Origin: Pagrus major
Lineage: Eukaryota; Chordata; Actinopteri; Spariformes; Sparidae
NCBI RefSeq assembly: GCF_040436345.1
Contig: NC_133237.1
Coordinates: 20,403,749 to 20,467,748, forward strand
Direction: 5' to 3'
DNA: 64,000 nt
The notes under the pieces are model-generated. The model was given only the letters and a program-made list of their open reading frames with translations, was not told where the DNA came from and ran no database searches. Both the position numbers and the translations under genes were made by a program. Of this stretch, positions 43,552 through 58,500 are shown piece by piece. How positions within the stretch are numbered: the stretch's first letter is position 1; every line of letters begins with the position of its first letter.

Positions 43552-46500
43552 TATCACTTTGTTTAGTTATTTTTACTGATTTATTTGTTTATTTTATAAG
43601 GATTATTTAGGTTCATATGACTTTTCTTATCTGTGTCAGCCTGTTTTCATTTTACTCTCTTATCTGTGTGACATTTTATGTTACAGGATAATGACTAATG
43701 AATTTGAACAATGAACAATGCGAGTTTGTTTTTTGGGACATTTTGGTTAATTTCTCAGAGAATAATGCATGGATCTTGATCAGGCGTATTGAGGTGGCTG
43801 GTATCTATGAATAAGTACAATTTGATGTGGATCTAAATAAAAATCTGGATCTAGCAGATTAAAATGTGTTTTATTGGATGTTGGATTAGGCTTGATTGGA
43901 TTACAGGGGACTGTTGGGCCTTGGCAGAGTTACGCGCTCTACTGAGTGCCATTACAGTTATTTATATTGTTTTGTTAACGTTTTTTTTAACATGCTTATT
44001 ATGAAGTCAAATAAAAATCAAATCAAAATACATGATTATAAATATAATACACAATATATAGTCTATTTAGTAAAGCCTAAGAACATAATTGCAATGCAAA
44101 AATTACATTTAGAAAGTCATAAACAACTTTACCACACAGACAAACAGAACCTGTCTCTTTAAGGCCCCCTCCCTCCTAAAAACCCAGTCTCCCCTGATTG
44201 GTCGGCTCACACATGCCTGAGCCAGCACTGCTAACAACAACAGAGCAGTCGATTCTTACATGCCAAACAAGCCGCTAGGCATAATTAACGAGGCGTTTTG
44301 AGAGCAGTGTTTTCTGTGGGAGAGAGGAGCTTCTGTTGGTGCGAACGTTGACCTTTTTAACTTTCAAAATCTTTTACATGCACAAGAGCCTTTATAAAAC
44401 ACTCATAGAATGGAAGAAACCAAAAAACAAAACAAAACAACATAATAGGTCTCTTTTAATAATACTATTAATAATTTGTCTGCTCTTATTTTTTCTTCAG
44501 TCTGCACCACATAGTGTGCAGAACAAAAGGCATCCAGTCAGCTCCTCACGAGCACCTTAATGGCCACAAAAGCACCTCACCATACAATGTGCTGCATTGC
44601 TAATGGGGCTAAAATTGAAGTAGTGCAATGCAAGCTAACCTTTAATTGGTCTATCAGTAGCTTCATTTAGCCCTGGCAGACCATTACTAATCCTCTGGGC
44701 TTTAAGAACAAACTCCTCCTAATGCTGTATGTCTCAGCCTGCTTGTCAGTCTGTCCCTGACAACTAACCTTACACCACTCCACTTTTGATTCGCCGCAAA
44801 GACATTGACGAAACATAAGACGCAATAAATCACAAAAGCCCTCCCTCATGAGTCATTCATTCTTGATTCCTCAGCTCTTTTACCAAAACTAGTTGACAGA
44901 TACGGCACCTCAAGAGAAGTCTTTAATTAAATCGATTTTCGTTGAAGAGCCGGAGAATTAGCTCAGCCCGGTGGCAGACTCTTGCTTCTTTTTAGAAGAA
45001 TAACTCTAGACTCAATCCTGGACGACATTTCCCAAGGGTAGAGATAACATGTTTGTAAGAGAGCTTTAAAATATTGAACAATAAAATGTAACATTCAATG
45101 CGCTGCTTACAATTTGCATGATAAAAGAATGCAATGCTCTCCCAATATAGTCATGCAACTACATTGTCTACAAAGTGCCTACAAACATGTACAGTACTTT
45201 TTTAAACATGAAAAAAAATCCCACAAGTCTAACTCCTGTTCAAAATACTTAACTTGAGGCTAAGATTCACTTTGCTCATATTTTCTGAACTACCTCAAAA
45301 CACATCCCAACCTGGTTTTCTTTGAACGGCACCAAATGCAATCCTGCAACCTGACATCAGTGTGTGTTCAACATTTTTCTCCAACAGACTGAAAACAGAT
45401 CTAAAAAAAAAAAAAAGTAAATACAGAAAATACTATATGTGGCCTCAGTGGACATCAGACCCTGCAAAAAAGAGCCAGGACCCCTGCTGTCTTTAATTTC
45501 CATATAATTGGTGATGTACAGCCATTGCAGAATATCTGTTTCGGAGGCTGAAAGTTGTGTTAACAGGGTTTAGGGCTGATTTGATCTTGTAATCTGGTGT
45601 AGTTAATGGGCCGCTGCTGGTGCAGAGCTGAGCCGAGCTCAGCGATCACAAGACTTGGGCAGTGAGGCAGGCAGAGAGCTGAATACGAGATGGAATTAGC
45701 TGGAGGCGTCTTGTCGCAATACAGCCTCTTCAAGCATTTAATTTCCCAATTATTAAGCATCCCCCCCCCCAACAGTCGCACAGTTGCTGTCTCCTAAACT
45801 CTGAGAAATGTGAGTTAATAAACAAAAGGTGGGCCCCATGGTGCACTCAGTAGAGACAGGATCGTATGCTTTGCTTCTCTTGTGGAAACAGAAAGACAGA
45901 GTATGAGTGCTTAGACAGACATCGACAACATTTCTGACTAGACACACACATACACACACACCTCAGCAAAGGCTTACAGTGTCTGCATAGAGCAGAGAGG
46001 GTTTTTTTGCCTTTGTAATGAGTCCTGCAGCAGCCCATCATACACACCGAATACACATGCACAAAAAATAGACAGCTTCAGCCGGAGAGAGAAAGGTAAG
46101 TAAATAATAAAATCAAACAGAATCTCCCAACAGGATCTGATGAAAAGAAATGATGAAAACAAAGATGGGAATGGAATGGGTGGGATGGAGCTACATACAG
46201 TCTGATCAGCGTTTCAATAATTTATCTTGAGTCATACACACTGCAGAGAGGCAGAATATCATCACTGCAAACAGAAAATGGGATTTTCCAGGGAAACAAT
46301 GACTGTAAAAAGCCAAGGAAGACAAAGGGAGAGAGATGTCTTTATCCCTTGGATTTTCATGGTAATGGAATCCACATGGAGCGGCCTCAAACCATACGAA
46401 CACATCTGAGGTGGTCAGTCTGAGTCTTTGCATGGATGGAAAACATCAATAAATAAGCACAGTCAGGCTTGCAGGAGCGCAGCAGTTTCTAGACACACAC

Positions 46501-49500
46501 AGTGAGCTTGCACCTGTTCCAGGGCCTGGTTAAAGGTAGCCGCTGTTCTACTAGCATCTATAACTCACTCTATAACTCCCTGTCTTTCAGAGAAGCTGTC
46601 CATAATGTACTCTCAGCAGCAATTTAAGGTAGCCGTGGTGCACGATCACAGAGTACTTTTCTCTGGACTGTGTGGGCAAGCACTGGGTTGACTGACATCT
46701 CACTCTGATGTTCATTCTCTTGTGTTACAACTATATCATCTTTTTTGGTACATGGGGTTTTGTAGACATAAGCTCCTGTGTGGGTATGCTATGGCCTATA
46801 GTCAATACAATCCTTTAGATTCTAAGTCGATCATATGTTTTGTATGTAAAATCAAAGCAGAGTACAATATTTCTCTCTGTATTAGGGGAGTGACATGGTT
46901 TGGGTTGTTTCTTTTTGTATTTCCTGTTTTATTTTGTCGTTATATCCTCTCCTGTCTTGTGACTTTCCACTTCCTGCTCACCTGTGTTCCCAGTGATCTT
47001 GTTCCATCCTGTGTTCCTGCGCCTTCCCTGCTCTCCCTGATTTCCCTTATTTCCTCTGCTCAGTCTTCTCACCTGCGTTTCTCCGCCTCTCTCCACTTGC
47101 TCCTCATCCCCTCATTAGTTTGGTTTGTATCCAGTCATTAGTTCAGTCTTTGTAGGTTTGTCTGTTCTGTTGCGCGTCTCCAGTGTCTGTTCCTCATTCC
47201 TTGTGTCTTCTGTGTGTTTTTATGGTTTGCCCTCTGTTTTTGTAGCCTATCACTGTTTAGTTTTCTTGATTTTAATTGTCTTTTTTGTTGCCTGCCTTTT
47301 TGTTACTTTCATTTTGAAATCTTGCATCGTTGGACTTTTTGGTTTTCAGCTCATTATTAAAGCTCGCTTTTCTGTTCTGGAGATTTATGCATATTTATGC
47401 ACATATTTAATATGATAATGAGTGGCTCATTTGAACATAAAATATCAGATAACTTATTATATGGAAAGTAATTGTCTTAATGTAAAAGTTCAGCTGAGGA
47501 AGTTTCATGTTGATCTAGTTAATTTGTATTATTTATACATTTTTCTCTAAAAATGTATGGCATTTTATAATGCATATCTTTTAATGCTTTTTTTCTCACA
47601 GTGAGTTTCTGAGGATCTCCGGTGTAGAGGGATAATGGCGTCTGCTGTAAAATGAGGAGGTTTTTTTTTTAATTGGTGAGTTGGGAAAACTTTGCACATG
47701 CTAGTTTGTTAGCTTGTTTGTTTGGTTGTTGATTGTACTTTGCTGATGTGGTTTTAGCTTGAAATGATTTGCATGAATAGAGTTACGAGACTCTAAGCTT
47801 TCCAACAATGTATGGCGTTATCTGTGTTTGTATTGTTTGCCAAACTGGCCGAAACTGGTTAACTGTAGTTGCTGAATGTAAACAAAATAATCACCATTTT
47901 CAAACAGCCTTCAGTTACTTGCTGAAACACATTGAGCTGAGCACATCGGCACAAAAGCCCAGGAATGTGTTTAAAATGTTCAGAAAACAAAATCCTTACT
48001 TGAGAAAGCCCTTATAGAAACTAGTGGAGCGAAGGCGAGTTAGGAGGAGTGGGAGTTATGCTCTCCATGCAGATTAGATATGCATACGGCCGGTGTAAAG
48101 AGTATACACACAGACACAAATACACAGCGGTAGCATCTGGAGGTGCCAGAGTGTGCATCCCAGCTGTCTATCTGGTCCCCCATTAGCGGTGTATGTGATG
48201 GCTAGCCATCAATAGTGCCCAGGGGGGATCATCTAGCACCTCTCCATCCTCATCAGCACGTCAGCTTCACTGCCCAAATTAAACTGATTAGCTGCAATGA
48301 TGACGGGGCATAAACTGAACACAGGAAGGAGAGAGGAAAGGGAGGAGGGGCTGCTGTAAAGTAAGAGCTGCAGCAACCCCAAATCTCCTGCTGTATAAGT
48401 GATGAGTCTGCCGAGGTGCCACTCATTCCATGTAGCTTAAATTTAAGACGAAAGGCAGGTGAGGAGGTAAAAGGTTAGTTCAGGTTCCCTTCATTTCAGA
48501 TTGCAGCCTGCGCGTCATTGTGATTATGGCCTTGTCACAACAGCATTTAGCTGATGAGCATTGCACACTTTGACTGGCTGGGGCAAAAGTGTCAGGTCCA
48601 ATCCAAGGCCTTAAATTAAGCTTCGATGCAGCACAATCACACTCACACACACCACTCCAATTCCATATTCCCTCTCCAACGCTGACAGCCCGTCCTCTAA
48701 TAGCACCTTTTGCTGCTTCTCACACAGCCATTACGGCAAAATTATACCTTTGGCTTCGGGATCGATCATATGGACAAAACCCTCAATTCCATGTAAATCC
48801 ACCATCTCGCTCCTCGTATGCCTCCACTCTCTGATTCTCTGTCTGTGTTCGGGCTGTTGCTATTGTCATCGTCAGTCTGCCATAATCATATGGCTTATGA
48901 GATGGCTTTTTGAAGGGTGCATTCAGGGCTTGTCAGTCTATCAAATGTGGTAAATTCATGCTTCCCAGCCATCAGAGAGACAGACAGATGCAGCATTTTG
49001 TTGGGGAGTCATGATTTCATCCCAGTGTCTTCCATGTTTTTTCCTGCTCTCTAGAGGATTAGAAATGCTTATAATAAATGCGACACAGGCTAAACAAGAC
49101 AAGGATGATGGAAAGAGGGACAAAGTCCATTTAGGGAGACGGGTTGTTGTTGTGTATCACTTGCACAAGGAGACTGGTAAGCCTTTATGTAGCATTTCAT
49201 TACATCATTTCATTTGATTTGATTGTAGCGACAACTGGAGGGGAGATCTTAGTTTCTGTCAACAGTAGTATGCTAGCTAAGGTTAGCCTAAGGGGCTAAA
49301 ATGTTTAAGATGTCTCTCTCATTGGTTGCTGTGGTCCAGATTGTAAATTGTAAATATAACACGTCTGATATTATCGGGGCGGCGCTGATGAGTCTGTGAG
49401 CAGTACAGGAGGATGAAGACTGGATCTGTAAACCGCTCACATTACCAGATAATCTGAGCCCAACAGCATGTTTTGAACGGGCACTGCACTAGTCAGTCTT

Positions 49501-52500
49501 ATTCTCCTTAGTTAAATTTAATAATATCAGTATAAAGATGTACTTACACTTGCATTTGCACTAAAACTACACTTGAAAGAATTCTGCATATATGCAAAAA
49601 GCAAAAGATGCAAAAGCAGCAACAGATATACAGACAACAGAGACCCGATGAGTCAGGATGCAGATGGAGAGGACAAAGAGCTCTGAGCCGAGGAGCAGGC
49701 CCAAAGTGTCTGCATTAATATCCTAAAGTAATTACATAATTCAACGCAGGCGGGAGATTATTATAGCAGATCTAAAACTGTTGACTCACAGAGCGGGTAC
49801 ATTTCACCTTAATTTCCACATCAAGCATTTTTCCTATCTTGAAATGCTTTTAATTAATATTGAAGATAATTTATATTTGCCTCTCTGAGCTTGCAGGTAT
49901 TGATATAAATGGAACTGCTATACATTAGCAGCAAGAAAAGCATTACAACAATTTTGGGGAGAAACAGTTAAATAATTTGATGAAATACTGCTGTTAGACT
50001 GTCAGTTCTGTTTTCTGAGCCAATGTTACTTTGCATCCCCTGAGGCCAACAAGGTTAAATTACATTTAAAGTTTAAAATTGCTGTTTCCCAATTTTGATT
50101 CGAGGCAATAGGTTACATCATATCGCTTTTCTTACACATATAGAGTAAAGTAATTGGATTTGGTACACAGAATTGGGGCGTTGTTTCCTCGGAGGCCACA
50201 TTACGTTGGTAAAAAAGCTGCTATTTGTACATGATTTTTTCGCCTCACACATCGCAATCAAGACTTCCACAACGGTGACGAAATATCTGGAAGCATGAAT
50301 GAGCACACAGCAGCTATGTACATTTAAGAATGGTGGGGGTTTGGACTGAGGCATGTGTTTTATCGCCGGGGGCAGAGGAGGGGGCGATAGGGAAAGTGCT
50401 ATGTTTGGCATGCAGCTGAGGCCCCTCAGGGCTGTCGCTCCAACCCTCTGTCTCATTGTATCATTCTTACGTAATGCTGCACTTATGTGAAAACCTTGTA
50501 ACTCCAAATTTAGTAATTTCCATGTTCTCGCTTCAATTGGATTGTAAGGATTACATGCTCCTTGAGAAAACTCTTCAACCCCTGGGCTTTTGAGGGGCTT
50601 TTAACAATTAACCACTTTCAACGAGCATGCCTGTGAGGCATGAAACAAAGCTATTTTCTTACCGTACCTCTTGAAAATTTGACATATTGGAAGTACAAGG
50701 TTTTCACCTGACAGCAGCAGTAAGCCGAGTATCAATCTCTGGTATCCAGATACTAACGCTGCTGTGAGTGTGTGTGTGGCTGTGTGGGGTTTAAGCTCTG
50801 CTTAACTCTGCAGTCATCGCCTTTGAAGATGCTTCCAGCTCGGGGCTGGGGAACCTCGGAGCCAGGGGACAGCTCTGTGATTGAAGCCCCGGTGTTGAAC
50901 CTACATCCCTGGGTAATTGCGCTGTACGAATATCGGCTTGGCTTGTCGTGGTGTGGGGAATGAGGCATATGCCTGCCTCTGTGTGACACCAGGGAGTAAA
51001 GCTGGGCATAGCAGGCTTAAATTGGCTTATCGGCCTCAGGATATTGGGTTGGCATGTGCCAGTGACTAAGCCTTCCCTGTCTTCACTGGTTTTATGATAC
51101 ACAAAACACACAACAACAACAACACACAAACTACAAATGGCTCTCTATGTTTACATCAGCTTTAGAACAGTCCTGAATCTCTTTAGTTAATGTTTGTTTC
51201 ATTCGATCTTTAGTACAGCTGCTCCCTAATAGTCGACTAAATCGATGAGAGTCTTAGTCGACCAAGTTTTCATTTGTCCTTTAGTCCCAGGAATGAAACC
51301 CCTCACATTCCATTCAGGAGCTGTGCCTTGTCACTAGGGCTGGGATGAAAAGTATCAGGGGGATGGTTGCAAAGAGGTGAAGGAGTTAGCCATCTAGCTT
51401 TCTTCTTATCTCTGGGGCAGAGTACTGATCAGGCAGTATGTATGGATCGGGTAGCTACACTGCCGTTAGCTAGTTAATCTCAGAAATGCAGCTAACCTGG
51501 GGGAGAGTTGGTGTTTACGCTGCTAGCACAAGAGCTCTGGACAGCCAGGACTGATTTATTCCCCTGCATTTAATAACAAGACTTGTGTGATGTAATACTG
51601 TGTTGAAATAATTAACAAAATGTTCTCCCTGCTGGTTGTTCAGACACTTTCAGAATAGTCCTGTTACAGCTTTTGCTGTTGGCGTCGTTGTTAAGATGCG
51701 GCTCGCTTCGTCTGTGCCCTCAAAAATAATCATTTGAATAATTAAAGTAACATCATAAACTTGCAACGACTAGTCAACTAATGGCTTGATCTAATAACTG
51801 GGAAATTCTTCAGCATTAGGACGTGAGATAAAAACATGCAAAATGAAGATGTCACTATTGAAACAACATTATGCGCTCCTCCTATTTGAGGAGCTCTTCT
51901 GCAGAGGCACTGCTGCGGAGTAGAGAAGCAAAGGCAAATGAGGAACAATTAGTGCTGAATGTGAAAGAGGCTGGAGAAGACAAGCCATTGGGTGTCTTGA
52001 TTTGAAGCTATTCCTCTCCTAATGATCTTATTATGGTCAATTTTATGCTCTACCCTAAAAGGCCGGACCTCTTGCATCGAGCACCCTTTTTAAAAAATGC
52101 TGTACTGATGAAATGCTTCTTCAATTCTCTCCTTTTCTCTCTGTTTAACCATCCCTCCCCCTCTCACTCCACACTCTTTATTTCTCTCTTCCTTGAAAAC
52201 GATGTTTATGCCGTCTGTCCTCTTTCTTCCGTGGCCCGTTCGTCTGCGTGGCCGGCTGATTGTTTTCACCTGCCCACCGACATGAAACTACTCGGTGGTG
52301 ACTCACTGATGATGGCCTGTTCTATTGACAGCACCGACTGCTGTTGATGTTGATGGAAATGCTGCAGCAGCAGAGAAACTACGCTCGTTCTATCAGGCAG
52401 GAGAACACGAAACATGTTTGAAGGCTGCAGATGTGTGTTCTCACAGCACATGATTCATCCGGACAGAAAGCAGAAGAGCAGAAAATATTTTTACCTCGGC

Positions 52501-55500
52501 TGAATTTTTGATGCTTTGTGCATTATGGTCTCATTTCTCTTGAAGAAATTAAAGAAATATGCCAGTAAGTCAGGTATTTTCATCCATCTCTGATACACTT
52601 CCAGTCCTTGAATCATGAGTCATTTTCCTCACAGCAGCAGAGAGATCTACCTTATCCTGCCTCTTTCATGGTGCCGACAACCAAAACCAACCAGTTACGA
52701 TCAACATGTTCTGCAGTGTAGAAAACAGGGATGGGCACGAGGACTCAGTATTTGTTCACCGTATAGAACAATCACTTTCTTATTATATGATAAATATGAA
52801 AGTGAAATGACCTTGTTCAGTATTAAAAGTCTTTTGGACAGGATGCAGTGATGCAACTGCTATCTATGAAAATCTCCACAGCTCCATACAGCAGAAAAGA
52901 CAGATCTGTGCTCGATAGCCTTCAATGATTTCAGCGAGACATCACTCAACCTAATGTTACAGGTGGAGTGGCAACCAGCAGGTATAAGAGTGATGTTAGG
53001 AAGTGCCCCCGTTAAGCTTATCAGAGGAACAACCCAATCACTAGAATGAATGCATGTGTATAAGCAGAGAAACCAGTTGGTTAGGGTTAGGAAAAGATTC
53101 TGTTTTGGCTTAAAACACTTGTTTTGGTCGCCATAGACATGGCTGGAAATGGTCCGGAGCCCTCCTTAGAATTATTGAGTGGTTTCACACTTACAAATAT
53201 TGAAACGCCGTCTCGAACTGTACTCACTAGCTTGTTGTCACATGCAACTCCACCACCACCACCATCCCCTCCACCTCCCGACACGACAGACAGGACATAT
53301 GTTGTAAACATGAAATCCGGATTTTTGCTTGGTTGTTTGATTCGGGCTCTTTTTGTATGTTCAATTTTTTTTTTTTGCTAGTACTCAAAAATGGGAATAA
53401 GTTCAAATGCATCCAACTAGAAAATGAAGAGGACGAACAGGGATGTTGCAATCCGAGAACTATGTTCGTCCCTCAACGCTGCGTACCTGCCCGTTGTGCT
53501 TGTGTGAGCTTGGAGTAGACGACGTCAGCTGACTCGATCAGCGTTCTGCTGGTCTGGATCATCTAGAAGACAAAGAAGACATGTAATTAATTTGAATCGT
53601 ATCTCGGCATCATACTGGGGTCAGACCTGAGAAGTGTTGAGCTGATGCCCGCCAAACACAGGGGGCTTTACAGTAAACAAATCAATAAAAGATAAATTCC
53701 AAGAAGGAAACACTTCTTTAAAATGCTGATGCCGACGTGTCTATCTCAGCACAATGTTTAGCTTTACTGATTTAATCCCCTCAATACCCAGGGCTCACTT
53801 TCAAGTGGATTCAAGCTCTTCGCTGTTATGTTTACAGACACACTGACAATTGAGCCTTAACCCAATTGAGGCAACATAGCTGTCATGTAAACATCTTTAT
53901 CTGATTATTTTAATTGGGGTAAGATCATAATCAGAGGAAGCAGATTCTTTCCAATTAATTGGGCGTGTAAACAACAGAGTTCAGATTGGTTTTGCCTTGT
54001 ATGTAAGTACAAGAGAAAGATAGATACAATTTATGAGAAAAGCTGGATTGAAAGCAGTGTCTGTTTTGTCTGTTTAGTATTACAGCCACATACGTCCAGG
54101 ATTGAACTCTACAGGCTTGCAAAAAGCAAAGCAGGCCTTAAGATGTGCATCAGTTTCAAAAACATGTCTTGACTGAATGTCTTTTCCTCTTTCTGCTGTG
54201 CAATCTCACTGCAATGTATAAACTGTACTCTGAGAGTAAGTGATTATTCATTAGATCGATTCAAAGAAAAAGGGTCTGAAACTATTTTGATAACTGCGTG
54301 ATTGTTAAGCAAAAAAAAATTGGTTTTAAGTTTTCATTCGAGAATCTACATTACAATGAATATAATATTTATGGGTTTTTTGCACAGTTTGTAAATACTT
54401 TAAGACAAATCCCTTATATCTGTCAAAATACTATAGTATAGCATATATAGTAGATTCTGACTATTGGTACAAAAAGGATACATCCTTATTTTTACCTCAA
54501 CCAACACAACATTGTGTAGTCGGAGCCCTAAACATCATCCCACAGGCTGAGGAGGACCAGCTGGACCAGCCCTGCAGCACCGAGGAGGAAGCTAATGAAG
54601 TTTCACACTCCTGTGAGCTGGGAGGCAGGAAGTGGACACTTATACAATGTGTGTACGTGTGTGAGAGTGTGCATGCCTTTTCTTGTTCTGTTATTCTTAT
54701 ACTGCTCTGAGTGCAGACAATTCTTACTCATTTACACTGAGCTCATTGTGGAAAGTCCCTTCATTCAGGGGATGGTTTCACCCAAGCTATCTAAAGATAA
54801 AAAAAAATAAAATATGCAGGATTCTTGATGTCTAATACATGAAGTATTTGATGAACCTGCATTTCTGAGAATTTCTGCAACCCCCAGAGAGTGGATGGGT
54901 GTGCTGTGAGCTGTAAACGCAGGGGAGAGTTGCTACAATAGTGAAAGTAAGACAAATATTTCCAATAGCGAAAATCAAGATTCTGCATTCTGATTTGAAA
55001 ATGGCACCTGTGCCTGCTCACTGTGGTGGATTTCTTCCTGTGTGTCTGATGAGTGTTGGTGCACAAAATGGTGAGAGTCGCTTCCTCGAAATCTCACTCA
55101 CCCGACATCAGCCTTTGATTGAGGAAACTGACTACTGCTTTTCTCTCAGTGCTATTTTCGCTTCACTGTAAACACACCATAGTGCATATACGGTATATAA
55201 ACGCACAGATATGTGTGAGTGCGAGCTTGGCCGGCCTGACCTCTGGAAACAGAGTCCCAGTGTGCTGACGCATTGTTCAGCTCAGGGTCATAACGCTGAC
55301 TGGCTGCCGCCCACATGAGGGTGACTGAGGACACACACTGCACACTGATATGCTACAGTAAATGGCCTGGTGTTGGCAGCCGTGCTCCTGTGAAGTCACA
55401 TGCATTTACACACGCACATAGACATACACTGGGGCCTCTGTTTTTGAGTGGGGAGAGTACCAACAGGCCAATCTGTGGGAAGCAAACACAAACACTCAGC

Positions 55501-58500
55501 TGACCAGGCCCAAGCCTCAGGGCCAGGCCATAGGTTAATGTGCATATACATTTAGAATATACTTAAAGGAGCATTAATATGTGATGTGCAATAAATAGAC
55601 AAGCGAAAGTAATCGGACCTCGTTATGTGGTTAGGGTTTGACATAATATAATTTAGTGTGAAAGAATACACTTGTAGCAGCATGTTTTTGAAAATTCCCT
55701 TTTTGAATTTTGTTGTTAAAGGCTTTAAACTGCATCTTCTATTCTCTAAAACTCTAAAATATGAATTCTGAAGCCCGTTTCCTGCTTGTCCCCATAAAAC
55801 TTCTTCTGTGGACTGGAGCGTGACAGTTGTTCTGACAGTGCCAAGCCTCTTGCCTGGTGCGAACCCTCATAAAAGCCAGAGCAGATTCTATTTGGATCTG
55901 CGCGTTGCATTGCTCCTGATGTCACTGCGCACTCCTGTATGTGTCGGCTGCCGGAGCAGCGTGGACGCAACAACCTTGTTCTTCACTCGTGACCCACTTC
56001 ACCAACTCCCACAAGGCCTCACAGGAGGGGAGAGAAAAACAGCGGGTGGTAACTAATTACAGTACTCCAACGCCCTATTGGGCCGTGCCAATGTCAAGTG
56101 GTGAAAAATGCAGTGTTCTTGTAAGAGAGCAGGCAGGGTGGAAAAGGACATGGTGATATTATACAATGAGTAACTGCAGCTTGACCATCTAACTGGTCAA
56201 AAAGGTGGTTTTAACCACAAAGTCTTTCATGTGTGTGCAGGTTATTTACCATGTCATAGGCGTTGAGCACTTTGCGCAGCAGCTCAGGCACGGGACCCTG
56301 AGCTTCCATGGTGGGGTAAGTCTCGCTCAGGTCCACGGTTACCCTTAGCGACCGCTCACTGTTCATCAGCCAGGTAGAAACTGTCAGGATACACTGCTTC
56401 ATGTTGGCCGCCGGCGTCAGGCCACAGAGCTCCTTGAAGGACACCATGGCATTCTGGGAAAAAAAAACAAAAAACAAAACAAGATGAAGAATAGCAATTT
56501 CTTTATTGTCTTTAAACATCTCAAAACATTTTCAGTGCAAATAAACAAAATTTACAGTAGGTCAAATTAGATTATGCTTACAAAAACAGTAGTGACACAA
56601 ACTACAGCTGTACTGTATTGTATTCGACAACATGTGGGACGCTGTTCACTTTTGTGTATGTGTTCCTTCAGAGTTGAGGTCTTTGCCGATGACAGCTACT
56701 TTATTTTTGGCCTGGATAAGGTGTGCTGGACATTAGTAGATGCTCTTGTAATGCACATTTTTGAAGTCATGGCAATGCTGTCAGGAGGCGAAGACTGTTT
56801 TGGAGGGACTACTGCTGCTTCAACCTTCCTTCTTGACTCCACACGGTTCTTTTTTCTCCTACCAGGTCCGCCACAAAGTGGCGCACTCATCTAGAGATAC
56901 TCATTGTGTCAGATGCCCTCACATGAGGTAAAAGAGCGAAAACAAAAGTCTCATTGTTTGAAAATTGGCATATTTTAAAAAATGTTATGAAGTATCCAAT
57001 TGTACATTTTTATCAAATCAGGGGTGATTATAGTAACTTATTGTTTGTCATCTGATTATGACATAATCTGTTCCGACCCAGCCCTGTCTGTACAGCATCT
57101 CATCCCCGTCTATTTGTCCTTGTGCTGTGTAGCTGCCAAAACAATATGTTTCCGTTTCAATTAAAGTAACCAAAGCAGCTATCAAACATAACCAACTAAG
57201 GCAAATTCCTGTTGAGTTATTGTTCTTGGCAAATGAAGTGATTCTGGCCCTGATGGAATGGCAAATATTGCAAACGCTGTTTTTGCAGACGACCTTGAGC
57301 GAGGAGCTTTAACGAGAGGGATCGTGATACTCCCTCAGAAACAAGATAAGATAGCAGCAGAGCGTTTGTCTTGGTGACAGTAAAATTATCGGTTTCCCAT
57401 AATGTCAGTCTGCTCATTCAGCAGCCCAGAGACTCCGGAGCCAAACTTCTGACCACATCCTGAGAGCGCTAAGAACATTCAGTTACTCATCGCTCTTCCT
57501 TTATTTCTTCTTTTTTCTCACATTTTCTCCGTTAGTGTTTCTACACACATCTCTGTATTCATCTTTTACTCACTCCAAGTATCCATCTTAAAACTATCAA
57601 ATGTTCAGTCAATAAAAAAGCATGCTTCTCCTTATATTCCTGTTTGTACATGAACAACTGGACATTCTAGCTTTCCGCTGCTAGATAAATAAAGACATCT
57701 CCATCTCAACATGTCGTGTTTATTTAATCTAGGAATGATAGCAAATCTTATTTTCCATCAGGGGCGGCTGTAGCTCAGTTACAAAGTGATTTTGAACTCC
57801 TCCTCTCCACATCCTCGTTATAGTGTCCTTGAGCAGGACAGTGAACTTTAAATCTGTATGTCACTTTGGACAAAAGCATCTGCCAAATTAATGTCATGTA
57901 ATGTTATCAAAGAAAAGGACAAAGTCTGCGTGCACTGCGGGAAAAGTGTGTCTCTCACACCTTCAGTTTATGCAAAATGAAACCCACATTTGTGAGCTCA
58001 CAATCATGTTTTCCTCCTCACAAACCCCTCTACGTCGCAAACACAACTTGTCATCTTAAGTTCACTGTCATTTGTGGCAGCACCGTGTTCAACTGCAGCT
58101 TGTCAGCCTAAAGACACTAAATTAAAATGAATTTAGGATACGCTGCCAGCCTCACTTTCTCTCTGTTTCGCTCACTCTTCATCAATCCTGGGCCAGCCCG
58201 CTTTCCAGTCCACCGACGCCACGGTTTCTGCATGTCTGGGTTCAGAAGCTTTGCAGCCCCAGCAACCAAACAACTTCCTCTCAGTGCGTTTCATTCTTCT
58301 GCCATCATGGGAATTTAAGCAACCAAATCAGGCCCACTCTTTCTCACACAGCACAACATCAGTTAGCTTCATTAAAAGAGAGCGTGAAAGAGGGAGGTGA
58401 GAAAAGAGACAGGGACAGTGAAAAAGAGCTATCCAAGCTGAGGCACGATGGACCAAGTCTGTGAGGAGTGAGGGCGATGATGAGAAACACTAATGGAACA

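Larger units (their letters stand above)
43514..53486. other. PLCL 10-kb intron
   Basis: No gene is recognised. It contains the acceptor-adjacent GT tract (43518-43549), a retroelement-like CT-rich segment (46900-47385), a TAGTCGAC-type repeat (51218-51810) and, near 52960-53160, a piece with GGTTAGGGTTAGGAAAAGAT that resembles another dispersed fish repeat. Confidence 0.55.

Noticed and set aside
46722-47415. 139- and 96-residue hydrophobic frames
   Set aside because: They lie in the pyrimidine-rich 3' region of a dispersed retroelement, with no splice or domain evidence.
49380-49430. CTGATGAG resembling a hammerhead ribozyme core
   Set aside because: No stem II hairpin followed by GAAA, and no matching cleavage-site strand, could be found around it.
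53078-53098. GGTTAGGGTTAGG resembling an interstitial telomere repeat
   Set aside because: Only about two units, embedded in what looks like a common dispersed repeat.
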